DNA of 55,961 bases. Source: an uncultured Acidobacteriota bacterium. GTDB taxonomy: Bacteria > Acidobacteriota > Vicinamibacteria > Marinacidobacterales > SMYC01. Every line of letters begins with the position of its first letter. The stretch's first letter is position 1. The translations under genes were made by a program, and so were the position numbers. The notes below the pieces were generated by a model. The model made no database searches, was not told where the DNA came from, and saw only the letters and a list, made by a program, of their open reading frames with translations. Positions 33,537 to 42,178 of this stretch are shown here, one piece after another. The stretch spans positions 648-56,608 of the forward strand of contig CAMYKY010000014.1 of assembly GCA_947259165.1 (NCBI GenBank). Reading direction: 5' to 3'.

Positions 33537-35870
33537 ATGCCAGAAACTCCAGAGACCCCAATCAAAACGCTGGGCAAGTACCAGATTCGCGGTGAACTGG
33601 GTAAAGGCGCCATGGGCGTTGTGTACCTGGGCTTCGACCCGGCTCTCGAGCGCGAGGTTGCCATCAAAGTGATGGGTGGGGCCACCGTCTCGGATCCTGA
33701 CTTGAAAAAGCGCTTTGAAGTCGAGGCGAAAGCTTCGGCTAAACTCCAGCACCCGAACATCGTCACCGTGTATGACTTCGGCTACGACGAGCAGGGCGCG
33801 CCGTACATGGCGATGGAGTATCTGAAAGGCCAGGACCTCGAGCAGCGCATTCGTCGCAACCCGCTCACGTTCCGTGAGAAGTTGGAAGTTTTGGCCCAGA
33901 CGTGCCGCGGACTCGCGCACGCGCATAAAAACGGCATCGTTCATCGCGATATCAAGCCTGCGAACGTTTTCATCTCTGAAAGCGGTGAGGCGAAGATCAT
34001 GGATTTCGGTGTTGCGCGTCTCCAGCAGTCGTCGCACACGCAAACGGGCGCGGTCCTCGGCACGGCCGACTACATGTCGCCCGAGCAGATCCGTGGGGCC
34101 AAAGTCGACGGGCGCTCGGACATCTTCAGTGCTGGTGTCATCCTCTACCGGTTGTTGACGAACAAAAAGCCGTTTTCCGGCGAGAATATTCAGGCCGTAT
34201 TCTTTAAAGTGTTGAACCAGGAGCCACCCGAGCTCGTGTTGCCTGAAGGCAACGAGATGCCTGAGCTCCAGGCCATCGTCGATAAAGCGCTTTCCAAAAC
34301 CGCGGAAGATCGTTACGCGTCAGCGGACGATTTGGCCGACGATATCTCCGATCTGATCCACCTGTACCAAGACGTGCTCAACGAGGACACCGTCTTCGAC
34401 ACGATGTTCGATCCGGCCGCGACACCGGAGACGGAAATGGGCACGGGGTCGGATGGAAGTGGTCGCCGCCGAACCAGTGGCACGGGACGCATCCTGGGTG
34501 CGACCAGCGCAGGGCAGCGTGCCCACCGTGGTGGAACGTCGTACCCGACCGGTGCGGCCGGCCGCACGGGTACCGGCATGACCCGCGCGGGCCGCACGGT
34601 CGCGGGCCGGACTACCATGTCGTCGCCGACGCAGATGATGCGCGGCACGCAAGTCGGCACGATGACAGGAACACGCGCCGGCGTCGGAGTACCAGTTCAG
34701 GAGTCGGGTGGGTGGGGCAAGTACGTCGTCCTGGTCGCGCTTCTGTTCGCGGTCGGAGGCGGTGTGTTCTGGTTTACCCAACGCGGCACCGGAGGCGGCG
34801 CAGCGGCGGGCGGCAATGGGACGCAACAATCGACTCTCGATGTCGCCAGCCAGCTCGCTCTCGCACAACGCTCGCTTGAAGCGGGACAATGGTCGCCCGC
34901 TTTGCAGGCGGTCAACGCCATTTTGTTCGTTGAGCCCGACAATGCCGAAGCGCTCGCGTTGAAACAACGCGTCAACCAGGCCATCGATGCCATGGAAGCA
35001 CCGGCCCCGACGAGCGTGCCAGTGCAGCAGCCCTCGCCGGTTCCGCGAGGACCTTCCAACAGCGAGCGAGTCGCGGCACTCACCGCGGACGCTTCGCTTG
35101 CGATTGGTGCTGGCGATTTGCGACGCGCCGAGCAGCTCATTAGGGAAGGGCGTCAACTGGATCCCCAAAGCCCGCGCTGGCAACAGCTCGACCAGCAGCT
35201 AGCTCGCTCCCGCAGTCAAACCCAGCAAGAGGCGGCTCGAGCCGAACAGCGAGCCAGGATCGACTCCATCGTACGAGAAGCGACCGGGCACCTGAAGGCC
35301 CAGAACTACGAGGGCGCCATCGTCGCCTATGATCAAGCACTCGAGATCGACCCGAACAACGCACAGCTCATTACGGCGAGGAACTCCGCGCAAAACGCCA
35401 TGCAACAAGCAGCCGCTGCCGCTACGGTTTCGTCCCTCGCGATCCGGGAATCGAAGACGCAAGTGGTCAAGCCCGGCGATAGTGGTGCTCCCAAGGGCTT
35501 CGAAGCCGGCGGCGGTGTCCAGGTCAACAAAGCGACCAGCGCGCCGGATAACCCGGCAGAGCTCATCGTTGAGATTCACCCACAGACGGTGCAGCCTGGC
35601 GATCCTTATTACTTACGGGTGCGTATCCACAACCAAGGCAACAAGCCGATCGGCGTCAAAACGATCGAGCTCATTTCCACTTATAGCTCGAGGACGACCG
35701 GCAAGGGCCAGCAACTCCGGCCGATGGTGCAGCGTGTCAATCCGCGCGACACGAGCATGATTTGGGAAATCGCGGGGACGTGGACCGAGGATCAAAACGC
35801 GGGCAGCGTCCAGGCAGTCGTGACCCTCATCGGCGACTCCAAACTCGTAAAAACAATCCAGTGGGAATAA
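33537..35870 (+). CDS. Transmembrane Ser/Thr protein kinase with TPR and CARDB-like extracytoplasmic domain
   Basis: 777 residues. The kinase domain (15-275) has GKGAMGVVY, VAIK (K44), HRDIKPAN (D138), IMDFGVA and MSPEQIRG. A Gly/Thr/Arg-rich juxtamembrane linker (300-390) with several near-repeats of GTxTG/AGRT could hold autophosphorylation sites. One membrane helix (395-415) leads to a periplasmic part with TPR-like helices (435-480, 570-630) and a C-terminal CARDB/Ig-like domain (VEIHPQTVQPGDPYYLRVRI, from about 675). It is the first + strand gene after lpxD, and the next gene starts on the base after its stop. Confidence 0.9.
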   Translation: MPETPETPIKTLGKYQIRGELGKGAMGVVYLGFDPALEREVAIKVMGGATVSDPDLKKRFEVEAKASAKLQHPNIVTVYDFGYDEQGAPYMAMEYLKGQDLEQRIRRNPLTFREKLEVLAQTCRGLAHAHKNGIVHRDIKPANVFISESGEAKIMDFGVARLQQSSHTQTGAVLGTADYMSPEQIRGAKVDGRSDIFSAGVILYRLLTNKKPFSGENIQAVFFKVLNQEPPELVLPEGNEMPELQAIVDKALSKTAEDRYASADDLADDISDLIHLYQDVLNEDTVFDTMFDPAATPETEMGTGSDGSGRRRTSGTGRILGATSAGQRAHRGGTSYPTGAAGRTGTGMTRAGRTVAGRTTMSSPTQMMRGTQVGTMTGTRAGVGVPVQESGGWGKYVVLVALLFAVGGGVFWFTQRGTGGGAAAGGNGTQQSTLDVASQLALAQRSLEAGQWSPALQAVNAILFVEPDNAEALALKQRVNQAIDAMEAPAPTSVPVQQPSPVPRGPSNSERVAALTADASLAIGAGDLRRAEQLIREGRQLDPQSPRWQQLDQQLARSRSQTQQEAARAEQRARIDSIVREATGHLKAQNYEGAIVAYDQALEIDPNNAQLITARNSAQNAMQQAAAAATVSSLAIRESKTQVVKPGDSGAPKGFEAGGGVQVNKATSAPDNPAELIVEIHPQTVQPGDPYYLRVRIHNQGNKPIGVKTIELISTYSSRTTGKGQQLRPMVQRVNPRDTSMIWEIAGTWTEDQNAGSVQAVVTLIGDSKLVKTIQWE

Positions 35871-36419
35871 ATGACCATGGCGGCGAAAGCGGTAACAGGA
35901 TATCTCGTCGTGGCACTGGCGCGACTTGGCATCGCGCTCGGCGTCGCGTCGTCCGGTGCTGCCGCGGCGGTGATTGTTGATGAGCCGACGGTCGATCACC
36001 AGCCTGTCGAGTGCTCCGTCCCCGAGAAGAACCCACGAATTTGCTCCTACGTTCTTGATGACGGTGAGGTCAAGCGCGTGCGTGTCTACTTTCGCTCGGA
36101 CCGTCAGGATGCGTACTACTGGAGCCAGATGGCGTTCGACGGGATCCAGTTTTGCGCGACGTTGCCCGTGGCCGAAGACCACGTCCAGGCGATTGACTAC
36201 TACGTCTGGGCAGTTGATGATGAGTTTCAGACCACGCGCACGCGGCCTCACGAGATATCGATGAGACAAAGCTCTTCTTGTTCCTATCCGGTCATTGACG
36301 AAGACCCCGAACGGATCAGCCACCTTGTCATCAACGCGACGTCCGTCAAACAAGGGAATAAGGTCAAGGATTTTGAAGAGAAGGGCGTTGAGCAGTTCGT
36401 CCCCGCCAAGAAGAGGTAG
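35871..36419 (+). CDS. Small secreted protein sharing a domain with the PKD protein at 42179
   Basis: ATG directly follows the kinase TAA; a second ATG is two codons on. The 182-residue product has a signal peptide or anchor (about residues 1-33) and a Cys-containing domain with VECSVPEKNP, RVRVYFRSDRQDAYYW, FCATLPVAEDHVQAIDYYVWAVDD and TTRTRP. The same order of motifs occurs at the N-terminus of the protein at 42179. I do not recognise a named family. Adjacency to the kinase without any gap suggests the two proteins work together at the cell surface. Confidence 0.75.
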   Translation: MTMAAKAVTGYLVVALARLGIALGVASSGAAAAVIVDEPTVDHQPVECSVPEKNPRICSYVLDDGEVKRVRVYFRSDRQDAYYWSQMAFDGIQFCATLPVAEDHVQAIDYYVWAVDDEFQTTRTRPHEISMRQSSSCSYPVIDEDPERISHLVINATSVKQGNKVKDFEEKGVEQFVPAKKR

Positions 36420-36422
36420 CCC

Positions 36423-37097
36423 ATTTCCGACCGGCTCTCGGTTCTGATCCCGGCCAAAAACGAAGCCCAGACGATTACCGAAGTCGTCAACGGCGCGTTG
36501 GCCCATGTCGATGACGTTCTGGTCACCGACGGATCTTCCACAGACGACACCGCGGAGAAAGCAGCGGCGGCTGGCGCTCGTGTGGTTCGCGACGGTGGTG
36601 GCGGCAAAGGACGCGCGATCCGAAACGCGATCCCATACCTCGTCGGCGAGGTCACCGTGCTCATGGATGCCGATTGCTCACACGATCCTGACGATATCCC
36701 CAAGCTGGGCGCGCCGATTCTCGAAGGTCGAGCCGACCACGTGTCCGGCTCGCGGCTTCTCGGTGGCTCGAGTGAGCTCCATGGTGGATTCGACGAGTGG
36801 GCGCGGCTGGCGGGCAGCTCGTTTATCACCGCCTGTATCAATTGGCGCTACGGTGTCCGCCTGTCGGACAGCCAGAACGGGTTTCGTGCCATCCGCACGG
36901 AGTTGTTGCGCTCCCTGCCTCTACGCGCACGCCACACGACGATCGAACAGGAGATGATCGTGGCTACCCTTCGAGCCGGCCGCAAGCTTGATGAAGTTCC
37001 AACGCATGAGTACGCACGCAAGGCGGGCAGCTCTCATATCTCCGTCTGGCGTGACGGGCCAAGCTACGTGCTTTCTCTCCTGCGCCTAATGCTCTAG
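36423..37097 (+). CDS. GT2 family glycosyltransferase (dolichyl-phosphate mannose synthase-like), likely ATT start
   Basis: The GT-A fold begins RLSVLIPAKNEAQTITEVV, which lies upstream of any ATG, GTG or usable TTG; reading back, the frame reaches the preceding TAG with only an ATT (36423) as a possible start, 6 bases after AGAGGT. Using it gives 224 residues with VTDGSSTDDT, GKGRAIRNA, VLMDADCSHDPDDI (metal-binding DxD) and SDSQNGFRAIRTELL. The family transfers sugars from nucleotide donors to polyprenyl phosphates. A TTG at 36492 would delete the first strand of the fold and is rejected. Confidence 0.85.
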   Translation: MSDRLSVLIPAKNEAQTITEVVNGALAHVDDVLVTDGSSTDDTAEKAAAAGARVVRDGGGGKGRAIRNAIPYLVGEVTVLMDADCSHDPDDIPKLGAPILEGRADHVSGSRLLGGSSELHGGFDEWARLAGSSFITACINWRYGVRLSDSQNGFRAIRTELLRSLPLRARHTTIEQEMIVATLRAGRKLDEVPTHEYARKAGSSHISVWRDGPSYVLSLLRLML

Positions 37098-37120
37098 ACT
37101 GCGACAATGGGGATCTTCGT

Positions 37121-38533
37121 TTGAAGCTGCTCTTGCTGAACCCGCCAACCCGCGAAGGGAAGGGTTTTATTCGTGAAGGCCGCTGCACGCAAGAGGGCGG
37201 CGTCTGGACGACGCTTTGGCCTCCGATCTCTTTGGCGATGCTAGGTGCGATTCTCGAGCGCGATGGCCATGATGTGACGGCGCTCGACGGTGGGGCTCTG
37301 GGATACTCACGCGAGCGCCTTGTTGCCGACATCGAGCGGGATCGTCCCGATGCCGTGATCTGGAGCACCGGTACGCCGTCGATCGCAGGGGATCTCTCGC
37401 TTGCCGACGAGATCCGTGCCGTTGCGCCGGAAACACGCACCGCCGTCTTCGGTACGCATGTCACGGCACTCGACGCCTCTTGCCTCGAGCAAACCCGTGG
37501 GCTCGACGCGATCTTCAGAAACGAGCCGGAGGCGACGGCGTCCGAGTGGGTAGCGCGGCTCGAGAATGGGGGTTCGTGGAGCGAGGTGGCAGGCCTGAGC
37601 TACCGTGTGGGAGAGCGCATCGAACGGAACGCGGACCGGCCATTTTTGTCCGATCTCGATGCACTGCCCGAGCCCGCTTGGCATTTGTTCGATCTGGACG
37701 TCTACCGCCTTCCGTTGAAGGGCACACGGTTCTTGATGGTGACCCCACACCGCGGCTGTCCCTACCCGTGCACCTATTGCACGGCGCAGACCTACTACGG
37801 CGCCAAGCTTCGGCGACGCTCCGTCGAGCGGGTTCGCGACGAGATCCGCCGGAACATCGACGTACACGGCGTTCGGGAGCTTTTCTTTTGGTCCGACACG
37901 TTTACGATCGACAAGCGCTACGTGATGGAGCTCTGCGAGGCGATCGAGCCGTTCGGCGTTACCTGGGCGTCGAACAGTCGGGTCGATACCATTGATCCCG
38001 AGCTCGCCACGGCGATGCGGCGCGCCGGGTGCTGGATGATCTCGTTCGGCATCGAAAGCGGCGATCAAGCATCGCTCGACGCGGCCGGCAAAGGCGCTAC
38101 CGTCGAAGACGCTGAGCGCGCAGTGCGCGTTGCGAAGGAAGCCGGGATCAAAGTCGCTGGTCACTTCGTTCTCGGAATCCCCGGTGAAACGAAGGAGAGT
38201 CTGGACAAAACCCTCGCTCTCGCCGAGCGGTTGCCCCTCGATTTCGAGCAGTTCTATTGCGCCGTCCCTTTTCCTGGTTCGCGCTTGTACACAGAGGCGC
38301 TCGAAAAAGGGTGGCTGGGGGACGCAGCGTTCGACCGTTTTCGACAGGACGAAGCGCTTCTCGAGCTGCCGGGGCTCACGCCCGCGGAGGTCGTCGCCTA
38401 CCGCGAGCGAGCGTACCGCCGGTTCTACTCGAGACCGCGTGTCGCCCTCGGAGCGTTGGCTATGCTCTCGCCGAGGAATCTCGGTCAGCTCGGTTCGGCC
38501 GTCAAGCGCTTCCTCGGCTGGACGCACGCTTAA
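37121..38533 (+). CDS. B12-binding radical SAM protein
   Basis: TTG at 37121; 470 residues. The N-terminal cobalamin-binding-like domain (LLLLNPPTREGKGF, VTALDGGALGYSRERL, VIWSTGTPSIAGD) precedes the radical SAM core with the cluster motif CPYPCTYC (C213, C217, C220), then FFWSDTFTIDKRY, SNSRVDTIDPEL, ISFGIESGD and GHFVLGIPGE. Such class B-like enzymes methylate or rearrange unactivated carbons in natural products and lipids. Genes on each side (GT2, carbamoyltransferase, GT39) suggest it modifies a glycan, lipid carrier or metabolite. The substrate is unknown. Confidence 0.9.
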   Translation: MKLLLLNPPTREGKGFIREGRCTQEGGVWTTLWPPISLAMLGAILERDGHDVTALDGGALGYSRERLVADIERDRPDAVIWSTGTPSIAGDLSLADEIRAVAPETRTAVFGTHVTALDASCLEQTRGLDAIFRNEPEATASEWVARLENGGSWSEVAGLSYRVGERIERNADRPFLSDLDALPEPAWHLFDLDVYRLPLKGTRFLMVTPHRGCPYPCTYCTAQTYYGAKLRRRSVERVRDEIRRNIDVHGVRELFFWSDTFTIDKRYVMELCEAIEPFGVTWASNSRVDTIDPELATAMRRAGCWMISFGIESGDQASLDAAGKGATVEDAERAVRVAKEAGIKVAGHFVLGIPGETKESLDKTLALAERLPLDFEQFYCAVPFPGSRLYTEALEKGWLGDAAFDRFRQDEALLELPGLTPAEVVAYRERAYRRFYSRPRVALGALAMLSPRNLGQLGSAVKRFLGWTHA

Positions 38534-38566
38534 TCAGCATTCAGCATTCGGTCGTCAGTACTCAGC
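38534..38566. repeat. CATTCAGCATTC-type intergenic repeat
   Basis: The 33 bases between the radical SAM stop and the ATG at 38567 consist of TCAGCATTCAGCATTCGG followed by TCGTCAGTACTCAGC, a set of near-repeated TCAGCATT units. A related element lies at 43846-43978 and shares ATTCGGTCGTCAG with one change. Confidence 0.6.
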
Positions 38567-38701
38567 ATGATTCTTGGAATTTGGGATGGGCATGACGCTG
38601 GTGCTTGTCTGGTGGATCCTTCGGCCCGGCAAATCGTTTGTGCGGTCAACGAGGAGCGGCTCACCCGGCGGAAGCTCGAGGTCGGGTTCCCTTCGCGGTG
38701 A
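38567..38701 (+). pseudogene. Displaced N-terminus of the carbamoyltransferase gene
   Basis: From ATG 38567 this frame reads MILGIWDGHDAGACLV, then CAVNEERLTRRKLEVGFPSR and TGA at 38699. This is the normal start of NodU/TobZ-type carbamoyltransferases (ASKHA fold, DGHDA phosphate loop, NEERLTRRK). The rest of the enzyme continues at about 38700 in the next frame, with roughly 20 expected residues missing, so a small deletion has broken the reading frame. Confidence 0.75.
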
Positions 38702-40211
38702 GGTGGTCGCGACGACGACTGACCCGGCGAAGACCCTCACGCGAGTCTTTCCGAGCATGAAGGAGAGCTACTATCGTCTCCGACGCCGCAAAGTGCGGCC
38801 GCGCCTTTTCGATCCGATGAAGCGTGCGTTCAAATACAACGTCACGACGTGGCGGCCGAATGCGTTGTCCCGGGCGCTCAGTGCTCGGATGCTCGAAAGA
38901 GAGCTGAAACGTGTCGGACTGGGTGCCACGAAGATCGAATGGGTCCCGCACCACTTGGCTCATGCGGCCTCTGCTGCGTACACGTCTGGGTTTTCGGACG
39001 CGCTGGTGGTGACCCTCGACGGTGTCGGTGATGGCTTCTCTGGGAGTTTGTCCGTTCTCCGAGACGGCAAGCTTTCGTCTCTAACCCTCATTCCCGCGCG
39101 GCACTCGTTGGGAATTTTCTATGAGTACGTCACCCAGCTCATGAACATGCGGGAGCTGGAGGACGAGGGGAAAGTCATGGCGCTGGCTGCCTATGGCCAC
39201 CCGGTCGATGCAGCCGACAACCCACTCATGGATTTGTTCGAAGTCGACGGTTCAACTTTGACTTGCCGCCTCGGGCCGCTGCGGCTCAAACGATTTCTGG
39301 CGCAAGAACTCGCGATGGTTCCGAGCGAGCAGTTCGCCTGGATGGCGCAACGCGTTGTCGAAGTCAAAGTGAGCGAGCTCGTCGCCGGCGCACTTCGCGA
39401 GACCGGTATGACCCGGGTGGTGTACGCCGGCGGCGTCGCGAGCAATATCCAGGCGAATTTGAAGCTTCGAGAATTACCCGAAGTCGAGGAGTTGTATGTG
39501 TTCCCGCACATGGGCGATGGAGGCCTGGCACTCGGCGCCGCGCTCGCGCGCGCGGTCAGCGGAGGTGCGAGGCCGCCGTTTTCGCTCGGTGATCTTCGAC
39601 TCGGTCCGGAGGTGTCCGCGGGGGCCATCGAGACGGCGCTCGGCGCGTCGGGGCTCTCGCGAAAGAAGGTGGGATGCAACGTCAGCGAAACTGTATCGCG
39701 GCTCAGCGATGGCCAAATCGTGCTCTGGTTTCAAGGGCGGATGGAATACGGTCCACGAGCGCTCGGCGGCCGCAGCATTCTTGCCCGACCGGACCGCCCG
39801 GAGCTTCGGGATCGATTGAATTCGACGTTGAAACGGCGGGTTTGGTACCAGCCGTTTTGCCCGTCCATACTCGACGAGGAGGCGGCACGGCTCTTGGAGC
39901 AAGGCGACGCGCCGAATCGGTTCATGACGATGGCCTATCGGGTTCGTCCCGAGGCGCGCTCCGCGCTGTCGGGGGTGACGAGCAGCGACGGGACGTGCCG
40001 ACCGCAGATGGTCGACAAGAGTTATGGAAAGTACTACGAGCTGCTGACGGCTTTACGTGAGCGGATCGGTGTCGGCGCTGTGTTGAATACGAGCTTCAAC
40101 GTGCACGGCGAGCCTATGGTTGCGTCACCGGAGGACGCCATCTCGACGTTCATCCGCTGCGGCGCCGACGCGCTCGTCATGGGAGATTTTCTAGTGGAGC
40201 CACCCGCATGA
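38574..40211 (+). CDS. NodU/TobZ family carbamoyltransferase, frame-disrupted at the N-terminus
   Basis: From about 38703 this frame encodes authentic carbamoyltransferase: TTDPAKTLTRVFPSMKE, WVPHHLAHAASAAYTSGF with metal-binding histidines, VVTLDGVGDGFSGSL, NMRELEDEGKVMALAAYG, VYAGGVASNIQANLKL and the C-terminal TobZ domain with FQGRMEYGPRALGGRSILA and LNTSFNVHGEPMV. The first 43 residues of the open frame are out-of-frame nonsense; the real N-terminus is the fragment at 38567. The enzyme would carbamoylate a hydroxyl of a sugar or antibiotic. As written it should be inactive unless frameshifting or a sequencing error explains the break. It overlaps the next gene by 4 bases. Confidence 0.8.
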   Translation: MEFGMGMTLVLVWWILRPGKSFVRSTRSGSPGGSSRSGSLRGEVVATTTDPAKTLTRVFPSMKESYYRLRRRKVRPRLFDPMKRAFKYNVTTWRPNALSRALSARMLERELKRVGLGATKIEWVPHHLAHAASAAYTSGFSDALVVTLDGVGDGFSGSLSVLRDGKLSSLTLIPARHSLGIFYEYVTQLMNMRELEDEGKVMALAAYGHPVDAADNPLMDLFEVDGSTLTCRLGPLRLKRFLAQELAMVPSEQFAWMAQRVVEVKVSELVAGALRETGMTRVVYAGGVASNIQANLKLRELPEVEELYVFPHMGDGGLALGAALARAVSGGARPPFSLGDLRLGPEVSAGAIETALGASGLSRKKVGCNVSETVSRLSDGQIVLWFQGRMEYGPRALGGRSILARPDRPELRDRLNSTLKRRVWYQPFCPSILDEEAARLLEQGDAPNRFMTMAYRVRPEARSALSGVTSSDGTCRPQMVDKSYGKYYELLTALRERIGVGAVLNTSFNVHGEPMVASPEDAISTFIRCGADALVMGDFLVEPPA

Positions 40212-41893
40212 CGCGTCGGCTCCTGCTCGGATTCCTGGCCGTCGTCGCGTTGGGACTCGCTGGGCTGTCGGGGTGGCTTGGGACAGTCGACGCGGTTTCA
40301 CTGAAAGATCAACTGCGGTGGATTACGCCGCGTTCACTCGAGTTGACGTTCCTACTGATGGTCGCCGGCTTCGCCGCGAACTATCGCGGGATTCGAGAAT
40401 CGCTTCCTCCGCGGCGAGCCCTGCCTCTAGTTGTTTTTCTCGCGGCGCTGGTTGTTGTCAGTTTTCTTCCGCCGCGCACTCACCGTATCTACTTTGATGA
40501 GGATATTTACCAAAACGTCGCCCAAAACATCCTGTGGCAAGGTCGCGCGCAGATGTGCAACGAGGGCTTCCTCACAGCGGGAGTCTTCAAGTGTGAGGCG
40601 TGGGAATACAACAAGGAGCCGAACGCGTTTCCTTTTCTTTTGTCGACGGCCTATCGCTTTAGCGGAGTCGACGAAAGTGCATCGCATCGGCTCAACCACT
40701 GGCTATTCGCGCTCGGAGCGATGGCCGTTTACTGGGTGGCCGGGCTTTTGTTCGACAAGACGGGCGTGGCGCTCGGCGCCGCTTGCGTCTACATCCTGAC
40801 CCCCCAGAATCTTTTGTGGGCGTCGACCATCGCGGTGGAGCCGAGTGCGGCTACCTTCGGTGCCATCGGGATGGGCGCTTGGATCTATTTCTGCCGAAAG
40901 CCCTCTTGGCGGTCGGCTATGTTCGGGGCTTCGGCCTTGGCGTTCGCGAGCCAATTCCGACCGGAGTCTGGACTCGTTCTTGCTGTTGCGATCACCGGCA
41001 TGGTTTTCCTCACACCGGGCCTTTTTCGCCGCCGCGAAGCTTATGGAGCAGCAGTCCTGCTTTTCTTGCTCCTGATCCCGCACTTCGCGCACCTTTGGGC
41101 CGTGCGCAACGAAAAATGGGGGAGTACCGACGCGAAGTTCTCGGCCGCCCATGCGCAGCAGAATTGGAAGCCCAATGCCGGTTACTACATTCAAGGTGTT
41201 GATTTTCCCCCGTTGTTCACTTTCGCTGCCTTCCTAGGTCTGTTGTACCCGCGCCGTCGACGTCAGGTCGGCACGGTGCTCGCATGGTTTTTGCTCCTTT
41301 TCGGAATCTTCATCCCTTTCTACGCGGGCAGCTATCGCTACGGCGCCGACGTCCGGTTCGCATTTTTGAGCGCCGCGCCGCTCGCGATCCTTGCCGGAGC
41401 CGGCCTGGGCCTCGCTTCCGCGTGGCTGGGTCGTCGCTTCTCGAGCGCTCGGTGGGCGCGAGGGTTGCCGTACGCGCTCGCCGTGTATGCGTTCTCGCAC
41501 TTCCTGCCGCTCGTGAATGCGCTCGGCTCTGAGGGATGGCAAGCGCGCGCCGACCACGACACCGCGCTCGCAATGGTGCAAGCGACGTCCGAAGATGCGA
41601 TCTTGCTGACCCACAATCCGGGGATGATTCAAATCATGGGGCGCAGCGCGGCCCAAGTCTCGCTCGTCGCCTACCAGCCCGCGCGTATAGATAGCTTCTT
41701 CGATCGATTCCCGGGCGGGGTCTACTTCCACTACAATTTTTGGTGCAACGTTCACGACGAAGTGCAGAACAAATTTTGTGGCGATGTCCTGGCTGGGTAC
41801 AAGACCCAAGTCGTCATGGAAGAGAGTGCTGGGTTTTATCGGTATGTCTTGTATCGTCTGCTCCCAAATAGCTCGCCGCCACCGCTGAGCTAA
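40208..41893 (+). CDS. GT39/ArnT-like polytopic glycosyltransferase
   Basis: ATG at 40208 overlaps the carbamoyltransferase stop (ATGA) with GGAG 8 bases upstream. 561 residues with about 10-11 membrane helices. The first periplasmic loop carries THRIYFDEDIYQNVAQNIL, where the D-E-D cluster matches the catalytic acidic motif of PMT/ArnT-type GT-C enzymes, followed by KEPNAFPFLLSTAYRF. A C-terminal soluble region (from about residue 450) has HDTALAMVQATSEDAILLTHNPGM. The enzyme would move a sugar from a polyprenyl-phosphate donor, possibly one made by the GT2 at 36423, to a surface acceptor. Confidence 0.85.
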   Translation: MTRRLLLGFLAVVALGLAGLSGWLGTVDAVSLKDQLRWITPRSLELTFLLMVAGFAANYRGIRESLPPRRALPLVVFLAALVVVSFLPPRTHRIYFDEDIYQNVAQNILWQGRAQMCNEGFLTAGVFKCEAWEYNKEPNAFPFLLSTAYRFSGVDESASHRLNHWLFALGAMAVYWVAGLLFDKTGVALGAACVYILTPQNLLWASTIAVEPSAATFGAIGMGAWIYFCRKPSWRSAMFGASALAFASQFRPESGLVLAVAITGMVFLTPGLFRRREAYGAAVLLFLLLIPHFAHLWAVRNEKWGSTDAKFSAAHAQQNWKPNAGYYIQGVDFPPLFTFAAFLGLLYPRRRRQVGTVLAWFLLLFGIFIPFYAGSYRYGADVRFAFLSAAPLAILAGAGLGLASAWLGRRFSSARWARGLPYALAVYAFSHFLPLVNALGSEGWQARADHDTALAMVQATSEDAILLTHNPGMIQIMGRSAAQVSLVAYQPARIDSFFDRFPGGVYFHYNFWCNVHDEVQNKFCGDVLAGYKTQVVMEESAGFYRYVLYRLLPNSSPPPLS

Positions 41894-42178
41894 ACCGTCT
41901 CCGCCGTCGACCGTCCGTTGCCGTTGCGGTTCCCGTTCCCGATCCCGATTGAATCCGGAAGACGCGTTTCGGGCACGGGCACGGTGTGGCGGCGGAGCCT
42001 TCTCAGTTGACATACAACGGCGATCCGCGATATCCAGTAACCCGCCCCAGCACAAAGATGTAGCTTCTCCAAGGGATGGAGAATTTCGAGGAAGAAAAGG
42101 GACTTTTTGTTCGTCTCTTCTATAAATTCAGCAGGACCGGTCTGATTTGACTATCGAGAGCTACCGGGGGTGGCCTTC
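41894..42178. other. Intergenic region, 285 bases, with low-complexity GTTCCC/GATCCC stretch
   Basis: No gene is seen. Bases 41916-41952 are a run of related hexamers (CCGTTG, CGGTTC, CCGTTC, CCGATC). A TATAAA at 42121-42126 could be a -10 element for the PKD gene, but no convincing -35 partner accompanies it. Confidence 0.5.

Noticed and set aside
36492..37097. TTG at 36492 as the start of the GT2 gene
   Set aside because: It would remove the first beta strand and nucleotide-binding loop of the GT-A fold, which are clearly encoded in frame upstream.
37307..38527. A 406-residue - strand open frame opposite the radical SAM gene
   Set aside because: It mirrors codon positions of the real gene, has no recognisable motif and no ribosome-binding site.
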